Positions 21,415-32,918 of a stretch of 64,000 nt of DNA are shown here, piece by piece (the stretch's first letter is position 1; each line of letters starts with the position of its first letter). The notes below the pieces were generated by a model that saw nothing but the letters and a program-made list of their open reading frames with translations, had not been told where the DNA came from and searched no databases. A program made the translations under genes and the position numbers. This DNA comes from Clavulina sp. PMI_390 (taxonomy: Eukaryota > Basidiomycota > Agaricomycetes > Cantharellales > Hydnaceae): positions 50,034 to 114,033 of the forward strand of contig WIDE01000038.1 of the NCBI GenBank assembly GCA_015039315.1, read 5' to 3'.

Positions 21415-24400
21415 ATGCAAGAGGATGCAGGACACGGACTAGGAGACGACCAGCAGGGCACAGACGGGCCCTCCCCTGATCGTCGTCGTCCTGCCCCTCG
21501 CCCACCGCGTCCCAAGATCTTCCACTGCCCTCACTGTGACAGGTCATTCGACCGTCCCTCTCTCCTCGGCCAGGTACGCTCACCCCATCTGCAATAGTAA
21601 TAATCACAATAATAATGACACGCCTAATTATCGGAAATCTAATATCGCACTCCTCGCCCCACAACCTTACCAAATGCATCTCTGCCAATCGGCATGATAA
21701 ATGCGTTGTGTACTTGTGTGTCCCGCGGCCGGGTACCTCGACTGCTTGTGCCTAACATCACAGCACGTCCTTATCCATACGGGCGAGCGTCGTACGTCTA
21801 TTAAACCCCTCCCGTCAAAACCTCCGTTCTAGATGGTGGCGTGCTGACGACCAACTTTTCATCCTGCTTGCCCTGCTCTTCTACGATTTGCATCTTCTTC
21901 TTGCGCCGCCGTTCAATGCTCTGCCGCCGTTCTCAATGATATGATTGATGCGGATGTGTACTCCTCTGATCCGTGCTCACCCTCAACTGCTCTACGCTCA
22001 TCTCCACTTTGTGTGTGTCTCTGTGACCCTTGCTGGTCGTACTTGTACCTTCGGGCAATTCCGCGAACTGACTACTCAACTGATCGACCTGCCCCCAAAC
22101 ACGCCCCTCCTCGCTTATTCTCCGGTCTCGGTCTCGTCCATCCACTATTCTGGGCGTTGAAATTTTCTATTATGTATTTTCGCATCTCGGCATCTTCTGG
22201 CTCCCATCATTGATTGATAACACAAACTGCGAACACAACGCGCGTTTCCGAACGCTGCTTTTTTTTTTCTTCTCTTATGCCGCTCGATTAACACTCTGCT
22301 ATTTTCACACGCTTCTGCCTCGCTCTCATTTCCTGCCTTCGCTGCTTCGCTATTTCGCTCGGCCTTGACCTCCCGTGTTCCCGCCGCACGACAATGATCT
22401 GGGCACCTGCTCCTCCGCTACTCGCAACGATCCTATTTTTTTTTTCCCTCTCTCGCTATACTTGTGTATGTGTGCGTGCCTGAACAGCTCACTTGTGCCC
22501 CAAATGCAATCAGAAGCGATTTTCGCGGACATCAAACCTTTACAGGTACGGGTCCCTTCCGATTCACCTAATTTGCGCATGTGTGGATTTGCCATTCGAC
22601 TGCCGACTCTTTCATGCGTGTCGCCTTTGTTCGTCTTGTCGTGTCTGACATTCTTTTCTCCATATGTTATTCTTGTCTTTCTTTAGACATATGAGGACAT
22701 GTCGAGGCACGGGTATGGCTTCGTTATCGCTATCGCACTCACACCTCGTGCCCTCCTCGATCTCCGCCTCGGCCGAGGGATCGTCGTCGGATACGACGAC
22801 TCTACCTAGTCAGTTTGGAGTGCTCAGCGCATTGTCTAATCCTGGAGCAGGGAGCTCGATGGGTCCCGGGATGCGCACTCTCAGCGCTGATTCGATCACA
22901 CCGTTCGAGGCACACATGCAGTTGCGCAGAGCACAAGGCGTTGACGGTTTATCAGCATGGACAGGCGGTCATATGTCATCAGGAGGTGGGACGACATCAG
23001 GTGGGGAGGGACCCAGTGGGAGCGATAGTACGTCATACCTTTCGTCGCCGACGCAGCAGCGAGGGGGCAATGGAGGCCATGGCTCGGAGAGCGACCGTAG
23101 CAATGACGGTATCTCCGTCTCTTTACTCCCGACCTCCGTGACGCGTCCCCAACAGCGTGCCCAGCAGATTTCGATCCCTGCTGCACCCATCGAGCAGTCC
23201 CCCAATTTGTATCCTGCAGAATCCCCCGCAGACACGGACGGGGATGAGACCGAGGACCTCGAGATGGATGCGGAGACGGACCAGGAGCCAGAGCTTGAGC
23301 TTACGCCGTGGGGCGGGACGAACCCGCTTGCGAGCTGGTCCCCCACGTCCCCCGTACTGAAGCGCCGTCGTGGTCAGTTCGACGCGCTCTCGTCTCCTCC
23401 TTTACCGCCCGCGGCGATCCCAATATCCGTCCCTGTGGCAATGGGGAGAGGGAGTGCCACGTCGAGCACTACTTCGTCTCCGCTTGCTCTTGCCAAGGGC
23501 CTCAATTTGGTCATGTCGGGGCGGCTCCGGCCAGCTGTCTTACCGCGGAACAACACCAGTCCGTTACTTTCGTTTACGCGCCCCCAAGACCCTGGCGGCA
23601 GTAACGGGGCTGGTCCTAGTACTGGTCTTGGAACTGCGAACGCTACGCCAAGTACGACACCTGCGCTCCCCATCGCTCAGAGGATCCATGTCAGCGATCT
23701 CCCACCAGCACAAGCGTCTCTCATCGCCTTATCTACAACCCCTGGAGCATTCTTGCAACATCCGCATCCTTCAGCGCCGGGATCGCTCATCACGCCACCC
23801 AATTCGGGGTCGGACTCACCCAGCGTGAGCACGAGTCCCAGCGCGAGTCGACACGGATCGTCCATCGTGAGTGGGAGCACAGGCGCAAGTGGGAGCCGGG
23901 TCGCTAGGTCCATTTCTTCGGCAGGGAGCGCAGGTATTGAGGCTCGATTCGGCGACGCATCGCTTCATTCGCCAACGTCTTCTATCCGCTCGGGCTCGCA
24001 GACGAACCTGCCGATTCAGTCGCGCACCCAATCACCGAAGCAGCGACGAGGATTGGAGCTGTACATGTCTGTCCCGTCTACGACGCTCGCAGCTGCGTTT
24101 GCTTCCTCCACCTCAGGCTCAGGCAAGAGGGCCGCGAGTCCCCCTCAACCTCAGGTTGCGAGCCCTCCAGTGGATACGGATGCGCCTCTTCCCCAGCCGT
24201 CGCTTTCGTCCTCATCGTCGCCTATTTCTCCCACTTCGGGCGCCCCTTTCGTTTCCCCTATAGCCCCAATGGTGGTGCCAGGAGCTGCTGCTCCAGCCCT
24301 CGCCCCAGTTTCGAATCCGAATGTACCCACTCCTGCTGGTGGCGTTCCACCAGAATATGCTGTTACTGGCCATCATACCGCCGAGGCCGATGACCCTGAG

Positions 24401-26003
24401 AGGGGTCAAGGGCAAGGCTCACCGAAGAGAATGCGTTACAGTCAGGCGTCAATGCGGAGTCGCACAGTGGGAGGCGTGAATCGGAGTATGGGAGTGGCGA
24501 TGGATGAGCGCGCACGAGCAATGCAAATGCAAATGCCGCCTCCCCCAGCACCACCCTTAGCAGTACCGATCTCAACTACGATGGAGATGCCTCCTCCTTC
24601 GAGCCCTGTTGCGCGGCTTGCTAGTGGTGACAATGGTGGCAGCATCACTACGCCAGGATCCATGCCTGAGTCACAAACGCAAGGATGGGTCGTGCCATAT
24701 CCTGTTTCTACTCCCGTTTCTACCATACCCTCTGGTACAGGATCAAGTCCACATGCGATTTATCACAATCAACTCGCAGCTGCATCATCGACTTCTCAGG
24801 AACCCACCCCTCGGCCATTCCATCACCCTAATTCTCACCAGGATCATCAACAGGCACCTGCGTCTCATATTCCCGGCTCACTTCCTGGTGCTAGCGATGG
24901 TCAACAGCCTCAATCCCAGCCATCATCGCCCACTGTGCCCCTCCGCCAACACCGTCCCACGTCGATCGCGCTTCCATCGCCTGTCACAGCCGCGCAATCG
25001 TATAGCATTGCTGAGAGGTTTCAGCAAATGCGGTCGACCCAGGGCCAGCCACAAAGCGCTCCCGCCGCGGCGTTTCCTATGTATATGCAGTACCCAGTGC
25101 AGACTCAAGGATCAGCGCACCCTCAAACGCAGCATCAGCACCAGACTCAGGCTCAGGCTCAGGCTCAGCCACCACCACCACCACCACCACCACCACAGCA
25201 GCAGCAGCAGCAGTTACCCCCACCTCACTTATCTACTCCCTTGTCAGCGCCACTGTCAAGCGCGACTGTGGGTATCCTGGGATATCCGAGTGTTGGTTCA
25301 GAGAGCTCAAACGGTTGGAGTGCCGCACCTGAGGTAACTCCAGCGATCCAAATGCAGGCGCCGGCGTTTGGCACTCCTCAGGGACAGTTTTACACCCACC
25401 AGCCGATGCAGATCTCACAGGTTATGTATTCACCCGAGCAGCAGCATCATCAGCCACAATATTATCTCTCCCCACAAGCTCCTCATCCACCCCCTCAACC
25501 CCAAACTCAATCTCAATTTCAACATCAGCTGCAGTCACCTGAGCAGCAGTTTACCCCATCATCACAACCCAGTTACCCTACATACACTGCCGATATTCAA
25601 TCACCTCCCAGTGAGGGAGACGATGACAATCGTGGGCTGGCGAACTGGCAATATCAATCACCGCAAGAACTGCTCGCAGAGGCTCAGGCGAGTGCGGTGG
25701 TCCATGAGATGCGCGAGGATTACGAATCTGGTCGAATGGTACGCTATTTTCTTTAATCTCTGTATGCAGGTTACTCGGCTTCAAGACTGAATTTGGACAT
25801 CGATCCTGTCAATATTTTAGTTTCGCCCCCCTCCGCACCCACATGAGATGTGGCCGCCGCCTCCCTCATCAGCCTACCATCCCTGGCCTCAATCACAGCC
25901 GCCACCGCCAGCTAACAACACACCATATCCGCCGCCACACCAACCCCCTGCTCTCCCCCAGCAACAAGCGTACTATCACTATTCACAGCCGCCGTCGTCG
26001 TGA
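21415..26003 (+). CDS. C2H2 zinc-finger transcription factor with long Ser/Pro/Gln tail
   Basis: Predicted nuclear DNA-binding regulator, 1159 residues. Five exons: 21415-21573, 21764-21791, 22488-22545, 22687-25738, 25821-26003. The splices rebuild two adjacent zinc fingers at about residues 36-85: FHCPHCDRSFDRPSLLGQ|HVLIHTGER, then PHLCPKCNQKRFSRTSNLYR|HMRTC. The second finger ends H-x3-C, i.e. C2HC, with a canonical TGERP linker. The remaining ~1070 residues are low-complexity, rich in Ser, Pro, Thr and Gln, with polyPro and polyGln near residue 890 and an acidic patch near residue 195, consistent with activation domains. Exon 5 (FRPPPHPHEMWPPPP to a stop at 26003) is supported by phase and composition. 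The 696-base intron 2 is long for this genome. The target genes are unknown. Confidence 0.88.
25145..25213 (+). repeat. Coding microsatellites
   Basis: Three adjacent in-frame repeats inside the zinc-finger gene: (GCTCAG)n coding Ala-Gln, (CCA)9 coding polyPro, and (CAG)n coding polyGln. They are likely length-variable between strains. Confidence 0.9.
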
Positions 26004-26803
26004 CCCTGACTCTACGGAATCTTGTAGACCTGGGAGGAACGGCTAACCCGTCTGAAATAGGCAGGCGCAAGCTCGGAGCGAATTCCGCATGATTTTCCTA
26101 ACCCCCGTTCTCTTCCCACTCTTCATCCGCTGCTTCTCGTTTCTCCAATTGGATCACACACGCCATCGATCCATGTGCATCACCCTGCACAATTATGCCT
26201 TCCCTTTGTCTCCTCTTCTCGAACAGGAAGAAGATGAGAGCCGTCAGTTTTCGTCAGGAGTCCTTTTTCAATGAGATTATATCTATCTCTTATGCACCTT
26301 GTCGTCGTCCATGGCGTTTAATCATTGTACATGCATCGATGCAACGATTCCCTTTTTGTCCATGTCTTTCTGCATTGCTTTCGGCTCGGTCATCTGTGCG
26401 ACCTACCCCCACATGTAGCTATTTAGTCGTTTCCTACATTACCATTGGCGTAGCCGGAGAGATGTAATACACGTACGCTCAAACTCTACCCTCTGTCCCC
26501 AGTTTCCAATCTGCATCGTAAGATTCAAGCATGGAGCCAATGAAGTTGTTGTGACTGAATTAGTTCGAGCGACACAAAGCAGCCCCAGCCCGACATGATT
26601 TTTTCGCCCTGCCCTGCCGGCAAACGTTACGATGCACATCCAAGTTGATAGCCTGGACATCTGGGGTGCCGAAAATGATTTTTCCGTGGGAAATATCGAC
26701 AACCGCGGCAACACAATTCAATTTCTTTGGTAAACAAGTCCCACCACATGCCAAACGCCTCACAAAGCAAAAATAAGCACAAAAAAAGGTCGCCAGAGGC
26801 AGG
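26004..26803. other. 3' flank of the zinc-finger gene and spacer
   Basis: Probable 3' untranslated region followed by spacer. No further coding signal or repeat was recognised. Confidence 0.5.
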
Positions 26804-26809
26804 AAAAAA
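26804..26809 (-). terminator. RNA polymerase III terminator of tRNA-Ser
   Basis: Run of six A's on the plus strand, so T6 on the tRNA strand, seven bases beyond the mature 3' end. This is the usual Pol III stop. Confidence 0.75.
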
Positions 26810-26816
26810 GGAATAC

Positions 26817-26897
26817 GACGACTGTAGGATTCGAACCTACGCCCTCGAAGAGGAATTGATTTCTAATCAATCGCAGTAACCACTTTGCTAAGCCGTC
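26817..26897 (-). tRNA. tRNA-Ser(AGA)
   Basis: 81 bases, no intron and no encoded CCA. On the minus strand the acceptor arms GACGGCT/AGTCGTC pair. The anticodon stem ATTGA/TCAAT encloses the loop TTAGAAA with anticodon AGA (reads UCU and, after inosine modification, UCC). A long variable arm (CCTC/GAGG), the hallmark of tRNA-Ser, is followed by the T-arm GTAGG-TTCGAAT-CCTAC (internal B box). The anticodon assignment is read directly from the fold. Confidence 0.95.
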
Positions 26898-27202
26898 TTG
26901 CTTGGAAGATGGCAGGAGGCGGTGTATACAACTGTTTACAAGCATGTTTATCTTTCCTCTCAAATAGAGTCTGTTATTGCCTCCTCATGATAAGATGCCT
27001 AGAATTATTCTCCGGGCGTCAATTTCACTCTCTTTGTGTGCGCTGTCGACCGCCTCGTAGGCACTGCGATCGTTGCCGCGGTGATGCCGGCGGCTGGCCA
27101 ATGACCGGGGCCGGGACCGAGATCGTGACATCGCCACTCCTTCCCCTTGCGTCCTTCCCTCTCCTTTCCTCAGCGCCATACTGGGGGACGAATATATGCG
27201 AT

Positions 27203-28783
27203 ATGCTGAGGAAGGCATCGACAGTAAGTGGTCGAATAAAGAAAACGTTTCAGCGTCTCCACCTCTCGTTTTAGGAACTCTTGTCGCTACGTCGCAGAGC
27301 TAAATCGACGAACCAAGCGCCATCTGGTGGTTACAACTCGATTGTTACTCCAACGAAAGTAGATGCACCCTTAGTTGTCACTATTCACGACCCTTTCGGA
27401 AATCTCCCCACGGAAATCCTCTTTGTCATCCTGGACTACATTCAACTTGACAATAGCCATGCTCACACCCTCAGAGCTCTGTCTTCAACATGCCGATCCA
27501 TCCACAACATTGTAACCCCTATCCTCTGGAAGTGCTTCACAATTAACGACTCTGGAGGAGAAGGGGGTGTTGACCTTGACGCACCCGCTGCCCAATGGCG
27601 CCTTCATCTTGCGAGGATGACGATTGCCCTTACCTCAAACAAATCACGTGCTGCGCACGTCAAGCGACTTTCTATCATACTCGCTGGATCCCTAATGCGT
27701 TGGCGCTTCTATGGGGGCGCGGTCGTGAAACAGCTGAGAGGAGCCCTCTACGCGCTTCCCAATCTTAAAGCTCTCCAGATACGAATCCACCACAAGGACC
27801 CAAACTTAATCGCTGAACGCCTTTCCAGCATGCTGGATACGTCCAACTTCCCTTTCATCCTTACGGAGCTTCAATGTAGCTCATCGCTTGAGCCATTTCT
27901 CGTGCCCTTCATCCACTCGCAGCCGTCAATCGAGAGGTTCTCAATCGCAATGGACGTGGGCTATCACTGGTACGAAGGTGTCAAAGCCTATCTCAATCGT
28001 GCTAGGACCTATAAAGGCCTTCTACCTAAGCTCAAGAGATTCATTGGGCCGCCAACCATGGTTCGGACCATATGCTTGGGTCACCGCCTGGAATCCCTTG
28101 AGGTCCAGTCCGGACATGCGAGCCATGACATCGATCAATCGCATGAACCACTTTATCTCCCTCCGCAGAGTATATTTTGCCAGCCTCGTACTGTGACACT
28201 CACTCTCCTCGAACAACGCCACCTTCCTGAGAACATAGGGGATCATCTTCTCGGATTATTATCAAATACTTACTCCATTTTTCTCCCTTCCATACGCCAC
28301 CTGCGCGTCATTGTGGCTTCAGGGAAGCTTGAAACCCCACCCTTTACTGGATTCCCTGCTTCGATGCTTGCTAAACTCGACGCACTGGAAACCATCGAAT
28401 GGTCATGGTCCATTGCGCACCGGGACGAGACGGAGCCTTATTGGAATGGGTGGTGTCGATCGTTCGTGCTCAGCTGCGAGGCATTCCGGCCATCCCTGCG
28501 CCGCATCTCGCTCATGAGCGGACAGGTTCGAACCGTGGAGTTTGTCCGCATCCAAGGAAGGCTGAACGAGGAAGGAGGAAAACCTCTACACAAGCTCCCC
28601 CATATTACATGGTATGCAGACAGCAACCAAATTGATGGTACAGTGCGCGCTACGTGGATGCCGCAGCCTTCAGTTAATGATGCTCTTCTCGAGCTTGACA
28701 CGGGTTCGATATGGTCAATCCACACCGATCTACCTTGGGCGCTAGGACCAATCCTCAACCGCAACACTCGGTCACAGGAATGA
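27203..28783 (+). CDS. F-box protein, divergent subfamily
   Basis: 509 residues in two exons. The long frame before 28783 has no ATG near its start. A 21-base first exon (27203-27223, MLRKAST), intron 27224-27274 (GTAAGT...TTTTAG) and exon 2 from 27275 give a continuous MLRKASTELLSLRRRAKS. The F-box follows near residue 46: FGNLPTEILFVILDYIQL, then LSSTCRSIHNIVTPILWKCF. The rest resembles the leucine-rich repeat-like tail of fungal F-box proteins. It is not closely related to the tandem arrays. Expected to act as an SCF adaptor; substrate unknown. Confidence 0.8.
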
Positions 28784-29131
28784 CATCTCACACAATGGCC
28801 TCACAGCTCCATCCCTCCATCCCAAGCGATGCCACTATAGCTGTTTGACTCACATTTTCATCCGAACTAGTAGTTGTTGTCTCTCTTTTCATCCTTTGGG
28901 GCTGATGTATCCAAATATTGTTGTATTAATGGCTATTGCCCTGCATGTGCGTGACCAAATTACACCATGTTTATTTTCGGGATCATAGGCCTAGTTGCCG
29001 CTAGCCCAAACTATCACGTGCGTAGTTCTCTTCACGGTGCACACGCCATCAGATAAGAGTCTCAACTTGAGTTAGGCCTAGTCTCCCTAACCTCGCGCGC
29101 ACCGATCTCCTGCCCAAGATTTGAGCATGCC
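28784..29131. other. Intergenic, nothing recognised
   Basis: Spacer between two plus-strand F-box genes. It must contain the 3' end of one and the promoter of the next. No motif stands out. Confidence 0.4.
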
Positions 29132-30414
29132 ATGCCCTTGATCGCAGGATTACCTTTCGAGATTCTCGCCAACATCCTCCTCCTTTCATGCCGAGGGTTG
29201 GATGAGACTGCATTTGGACCTGCGGGTGACATCAGTGACGTCGCTCTTGTGCGAGCTGCTACACGGCTATCTTCAGTTAGTTCATACTGGCGGCAGGTCG
29301 CTTTGTCCACTTCTTATCTATGGTATTTCATGGTGGTACACGTGCCTTATGGATGGGGAGTCGATGCTGCAAAAAACATATTGCACATGCGTCTGGAGCG
29401 CTCCAAAGGTGCTCATTTGGCTGTCAAAGTTGTGGCGAGCGGATGCCAGTAGAAAGTCTGTTACAGATGTGGGCCATGATCGTTCCGCATTTGTCCCGCT
29501 GTCAACGGCTTTCCTTTGTATTACTGGACCCTAAATTTGACCCCCACATGTTCCCCTTACCTGGCAACTTCGATTACCTCAAAAGGCTCGACCTCACTGG
29601 GCAGAGACCCCAAACGAAGGGCATTATAGATATCAAAAATTTATTTAGCAGGTCACAAGATCTGAGCGCACCCGTTCTAACGAATTTGGAGATGCGCAAT
29701 GTCATCCGACCCCCAAGATCGTTGGTGAATTTATCCTTTCTACACATTTCGACGTGGGGAATGAAACTTGTTGATCCCTTCCACCCCACCCTCCTACATT
29801 ATTTCGAGACAAATCCTAATTTGGAAACTCTGATCATACGACTCCCATTTTCCGGTCAGGTTGGTCCAAAAAAATGGAGCCCTAGAATCTTACCCAAGCT
29901 TCAACGGCTTCTTGCCGGGCCTTGGAACTGGGCGAGCCTTCTATCTGCCCCCGTAGCGAAAGAGATCGTCCTTTGTGACGACAGGGCTATAAATTACGCT
30001 CAAATACTGCCTCAGAGCCTCCGAACCGTCGAACGCGTTTCTCTCTACAGCATAAGTGACTCTGGTGCCGGAAACCCCCTTCTTCTTCTGCCATGGGTAT
30101 TTGTCCAACAGTTGGACTTCTGTTGTTGTCCCAAAGTGTTTTCCATCTTCCAACTCCTCACAGAGCACCAAGAGATATTCCCTGCCCTCGTTCGAATCAC
30201 AATATACCGTTCAGGGGGGAACGATGTCCCGGAGCACAATATACTTTCATCTCTCCAGCACCTGCTCGCTTCTCGCCTCGATCTAAGCATATCATGTGAT
30301 ACGACGTCATTAGAGCTTGCAAAGAAAGGCTGGTGGGATATTCCCCCGCACCTCAAGAGCAGGGTCAAAAATCTGTCAGGAAGGAATATACCTCATTGGA
30401 CTGGAGAGCATTAA
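29132..30414 (+). pseudogene. F-box gene, second subfamily, disabled by a 4-base deletion
   Basis: N-terminal frame MPLIAGLPFEILANILLLSC...SSVSSYWRQVALSTSYLW...LERSKGAHLAVKVVASG matches the intact gene at 30968-32254, then hits a stop at 29450-29452. The remainder (PVESLLQMWAMIVPHLSRCQ to TGEH at 30414) continues in another frame and matches the paralog to its end. Comparison across the break shows about four bases missing here near 29437-29455. It is either a recent pseudogene or an assembly error. No intron placement rescues it. Confidence 0.8.
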
Positions 30415-30967
30415 CAGGAGGCTAAATGACTTGTACGTGAAGTGAATCTCAGTATCAGATGTCTTATTCTATCAATTTCCTCTCTACCGTGCTATCGTTA
30501 TTATTCCTCAAATGATTTGACTTGCTTTTGATATAGCAGATTGAATATCTAGCTAGAGATACAGTCTACCTTCTTGCAATTTGGATGCATCAAATGGCCT
30601 ATTCATTGGGTTTTCATAGCCCGTAACTGGGAACAAGCCCCATCTTTCATACTCGATTAACCTCGCTGGTTATGTTGTGCTAGCCCCTTGAGTGGTGCTT
30701 GTTGTTGACATCCACGTTATAAGTTCATGCCATGCTGTGCGCTGTGCAAATTATGTCCTAGCTGCACGTGACAACTGAAGCGTGGCGAGCCAAGCCCCGG
30801 GCCTATCTTCGCGACTAACCAGATTCAGAAAAGACTGCATGAAGGGCAGGCTTCAAGAGAAGCAAGCTTCAACCAAATAGGACCTCGTAGTTGTACCGCT
30901 TATACCCCCTCCGCCCTCAACTCCCAATTTCCATCTCCTGGCTCGCTCGAGCAAGGAGAAGTTCATC
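30415..30967. other. Intergenic, nothing recognised
   Basis: Spacer upstream of the intact second-subfamily F-box gene. Pyrimidine-rich leader-like sequence occurs just before 30968. No other feature was seen. Confidence 0.4.
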
Positions 30968-32254
30968 ATGCCATCAAACCCGGAGCTACCCTTTGAAATC
31001 CTCGCCTCAATCTTCGTTCGGTCGTGCGAAAGGCTGGATCAAACTGCTTCTGGACCATGCTGGTCTATCGATGACTCCAACTCTCTGCGGGCTGCAATAC
31101 GGTTGTCATCTGTCAGCTCATTCTGGCGCCACGTCGCCTTATCCACCTCTCACTTGTGGAAACTCATCGTTGTCTTCATGCCGTATGACTGGGGCGTTGA
31201 AGATGCAGTTAATATGCTTCAGTCGCGTTTGGAGCGCTCTAGAGGTGCCCGTTTGACCGTTAAATTCATGGCAACGGACGACACGACCGTTCACAGGCTA
31301 CTGGACATGTGGAACGTCCTTATTCCCCATCTCCCCCGCTGCCAGCGACTTTCCTTTGCCACAATAAGTCCCAAATTCTACCCCTACATCTTCCCCCTCC
31401 CTGGTAGCTTTGAGCATCTCAAAAGATTAGACCTCATTGGCCAGACTTCACAGTCCGTGGGCGTAGAAGAGATTGGGAAGTTATTTAGGACGCCACAGGA
31501 AATGAGTACGCCCTATCTGGCGCATCTGGAAATGCGCAACATCGTTCGCCCCCCCACATCCTTAGTAAATATCTCCTTCTTGAGCATATCAACCTGGGGA
31601 GTGAAGCCCGTTACCCCTCTCTATCCCATCCTCCTACGCTATCTGGACACAAATCCCAACCTGGAGACTCTGATAATACGGGTTCCATTTCTGGGTGAAG
31701 TTGGCTCCAGAAAGTGGAGCCCTAAGCCCCTGCCCAAACTGCAACGGCTCCTTGTCGGACCTTGGGACTGGGCGGGTCTTATATCTGCCCCCACGGCGAA
31801 GGAAATCGTATTTTGCGATGAAGATGTCATTGACAACCCTCAATTCTCACTCAGCCGCCTCCAAACAGCCGAGCGCCTCTCCATTTGCAATGTTAGTCGT
31901 TCTAGGACCGGTCATCCGTTGTTCCTCCTTCCCTGGGTGTTTGTTGAGCGGTTAGACTTCTACTGTTGCTCGAGCATTTTCCCCATATTCCAAATCCTGA
32001 CGGAACAGGCAGGCACTTTCCCAGCCCTCACACAGATTACAATGTACCGTTCAGCTCTGAGAGAATGGAGTGACCACGATTTTCCTTCACGGCTTGGGAG
32101 GCTGCTCGCTGCCCGCCCTCAGTTGACTGTTTCAGCCGACTCAATCTCGACACGCTTCTCAGACAAAGGCTGGCGTGGCTTTTCTCCCACGATGAAGGGG
32201 AGGGTACAACGGATATCGGATGGAAACCTGCCACCATGGGCCGGACCATTATGA
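30968..32254 (+). CDS. F-box protein, second subfamily (intact copy)
   Basis: 428 residues, single exon. The N-terminal F-box is ELPFEILASIFVRSCERLD, followed by LSSVSSFWRHVALSTSHLWKLIV. This subfamily is distinguished by short PxxEILA starts, the phrase PHLPRCQRLSF, and LLPWVFVERLDFYCC late in the protein. It is a tandem duplicate of the broken copy at 29132-30414. The architecture, an F-box plus a long leucine-rich region, suggests a substrate receptor role. Confidence 0.85.
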   Translation: MPSNPELPFEILASIFVRSCERLDQTASGPCWSIDDSNSLRAAIRLSSVSSFWRHVALSTSHLWKLIVVFMPYDWGVEDAVNMLQSRLERSRGARLTVKFMATDDTTVHRLLDMWNVLIPHLPRCQRLSFATISPKFYPYIFPLPGSFEHLKRLDLIGQTSQSVGVEEIGKLFRTPQEMSTPYLAHLEMRNIVRPPTSLVNISFLSISTWGVKPVTPLYPILLRYLDTNPNLETLIIRVPFLGEVGSRKWSPKPLPKLQRLLVGPWDWAGLISAPTAKEIVFCDEDVIDNPQFSLSRLQTAERLSICNVSRSRTGHPLFLLPWVFVERLDFYCCSSIFPIFQILTEQAGTFPALTQITMYRSALREWSDHDFPSRLGRLLAARPQLTVSADSISTRFSDKGWRGFSPTMKGRVQRISDGNLPPWAGPL

Positions 32255-32479
32255 TAGGACCTTATATGGTCGTAGAAGTCTGGCATTATCGCGAAAGAAT
32301 GACAAGCAATACTTTATCTATCTAGGCTGGTTGCCGATTGTACTGTCATTCTTGTTCCTAGCCACTGTTAAGATTAGTCCCGATGTGATGAAAGGTCTTT
32401 GGATCACGAGAGGATTGTGGGATGGTGCCCAATCATCTCATCGGGTGGCTTGGACGGATTTATTCTATTGAAGATTTGG

Positions 32480-32800
32480 AGAGTAAATGAGCCCACGGGC
32501 AAAGATTGGCCAGTAGCTCGAGAAACGCGTCTATGATAGAGCGGCCAATGTCAATGGATTGGCCACTGCAGAATGACAGAACGGCAATCGAAGCCCAAGA
32601 AAATAAAGCTCGAATGGCGATGCTCTCGTGTCATGAGCGTGAGAGTAATGTATTGGTGGACACAGAGGGGAGCGAATATATAGTCAGAAGATTTCAGAAA
32701 GCGGCTCAGCAGGTGCAGCCTCGGAAATCGTCTGTGCTTGAACCCTACACACCCCACGCCGACCCTTGAAGCAATTGCTCCCGACCTGGAGCTCCAATAG
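32480..32800 (-). pseudogene. F-box relic fragment
   Basis: On the minus strand a degenerate F-box (PLSEIF then a stop, LYIRSP) and, further on in another frame, DIGRSIIDAFLELLANL, which matches DIGRSIIEAFL in the intact main-subfamily genes. Only about 90 codons' worth is left, with several stops and frameshifts. Confidence 0.6.
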
Positions 32801-32918
32801 GTGAACAAACACGCCGCTCATTCGTGGCAAACATGTGATTTCCGATCTGACCCGCAAACATGTTCGTCTTTCTAGAACGAGGTGCTCTCGTCTGAGCTCG
32901 TCGCCTTCGCTTACTCAA

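Noticed and set aside
22664..22686. ATG at 22664 as start of the long Ser/Pro/Gln protein
   Set aside because: It lies in the intron before exon 4. Splicing from upstream exons rebuilds two zinc fingers in frame.
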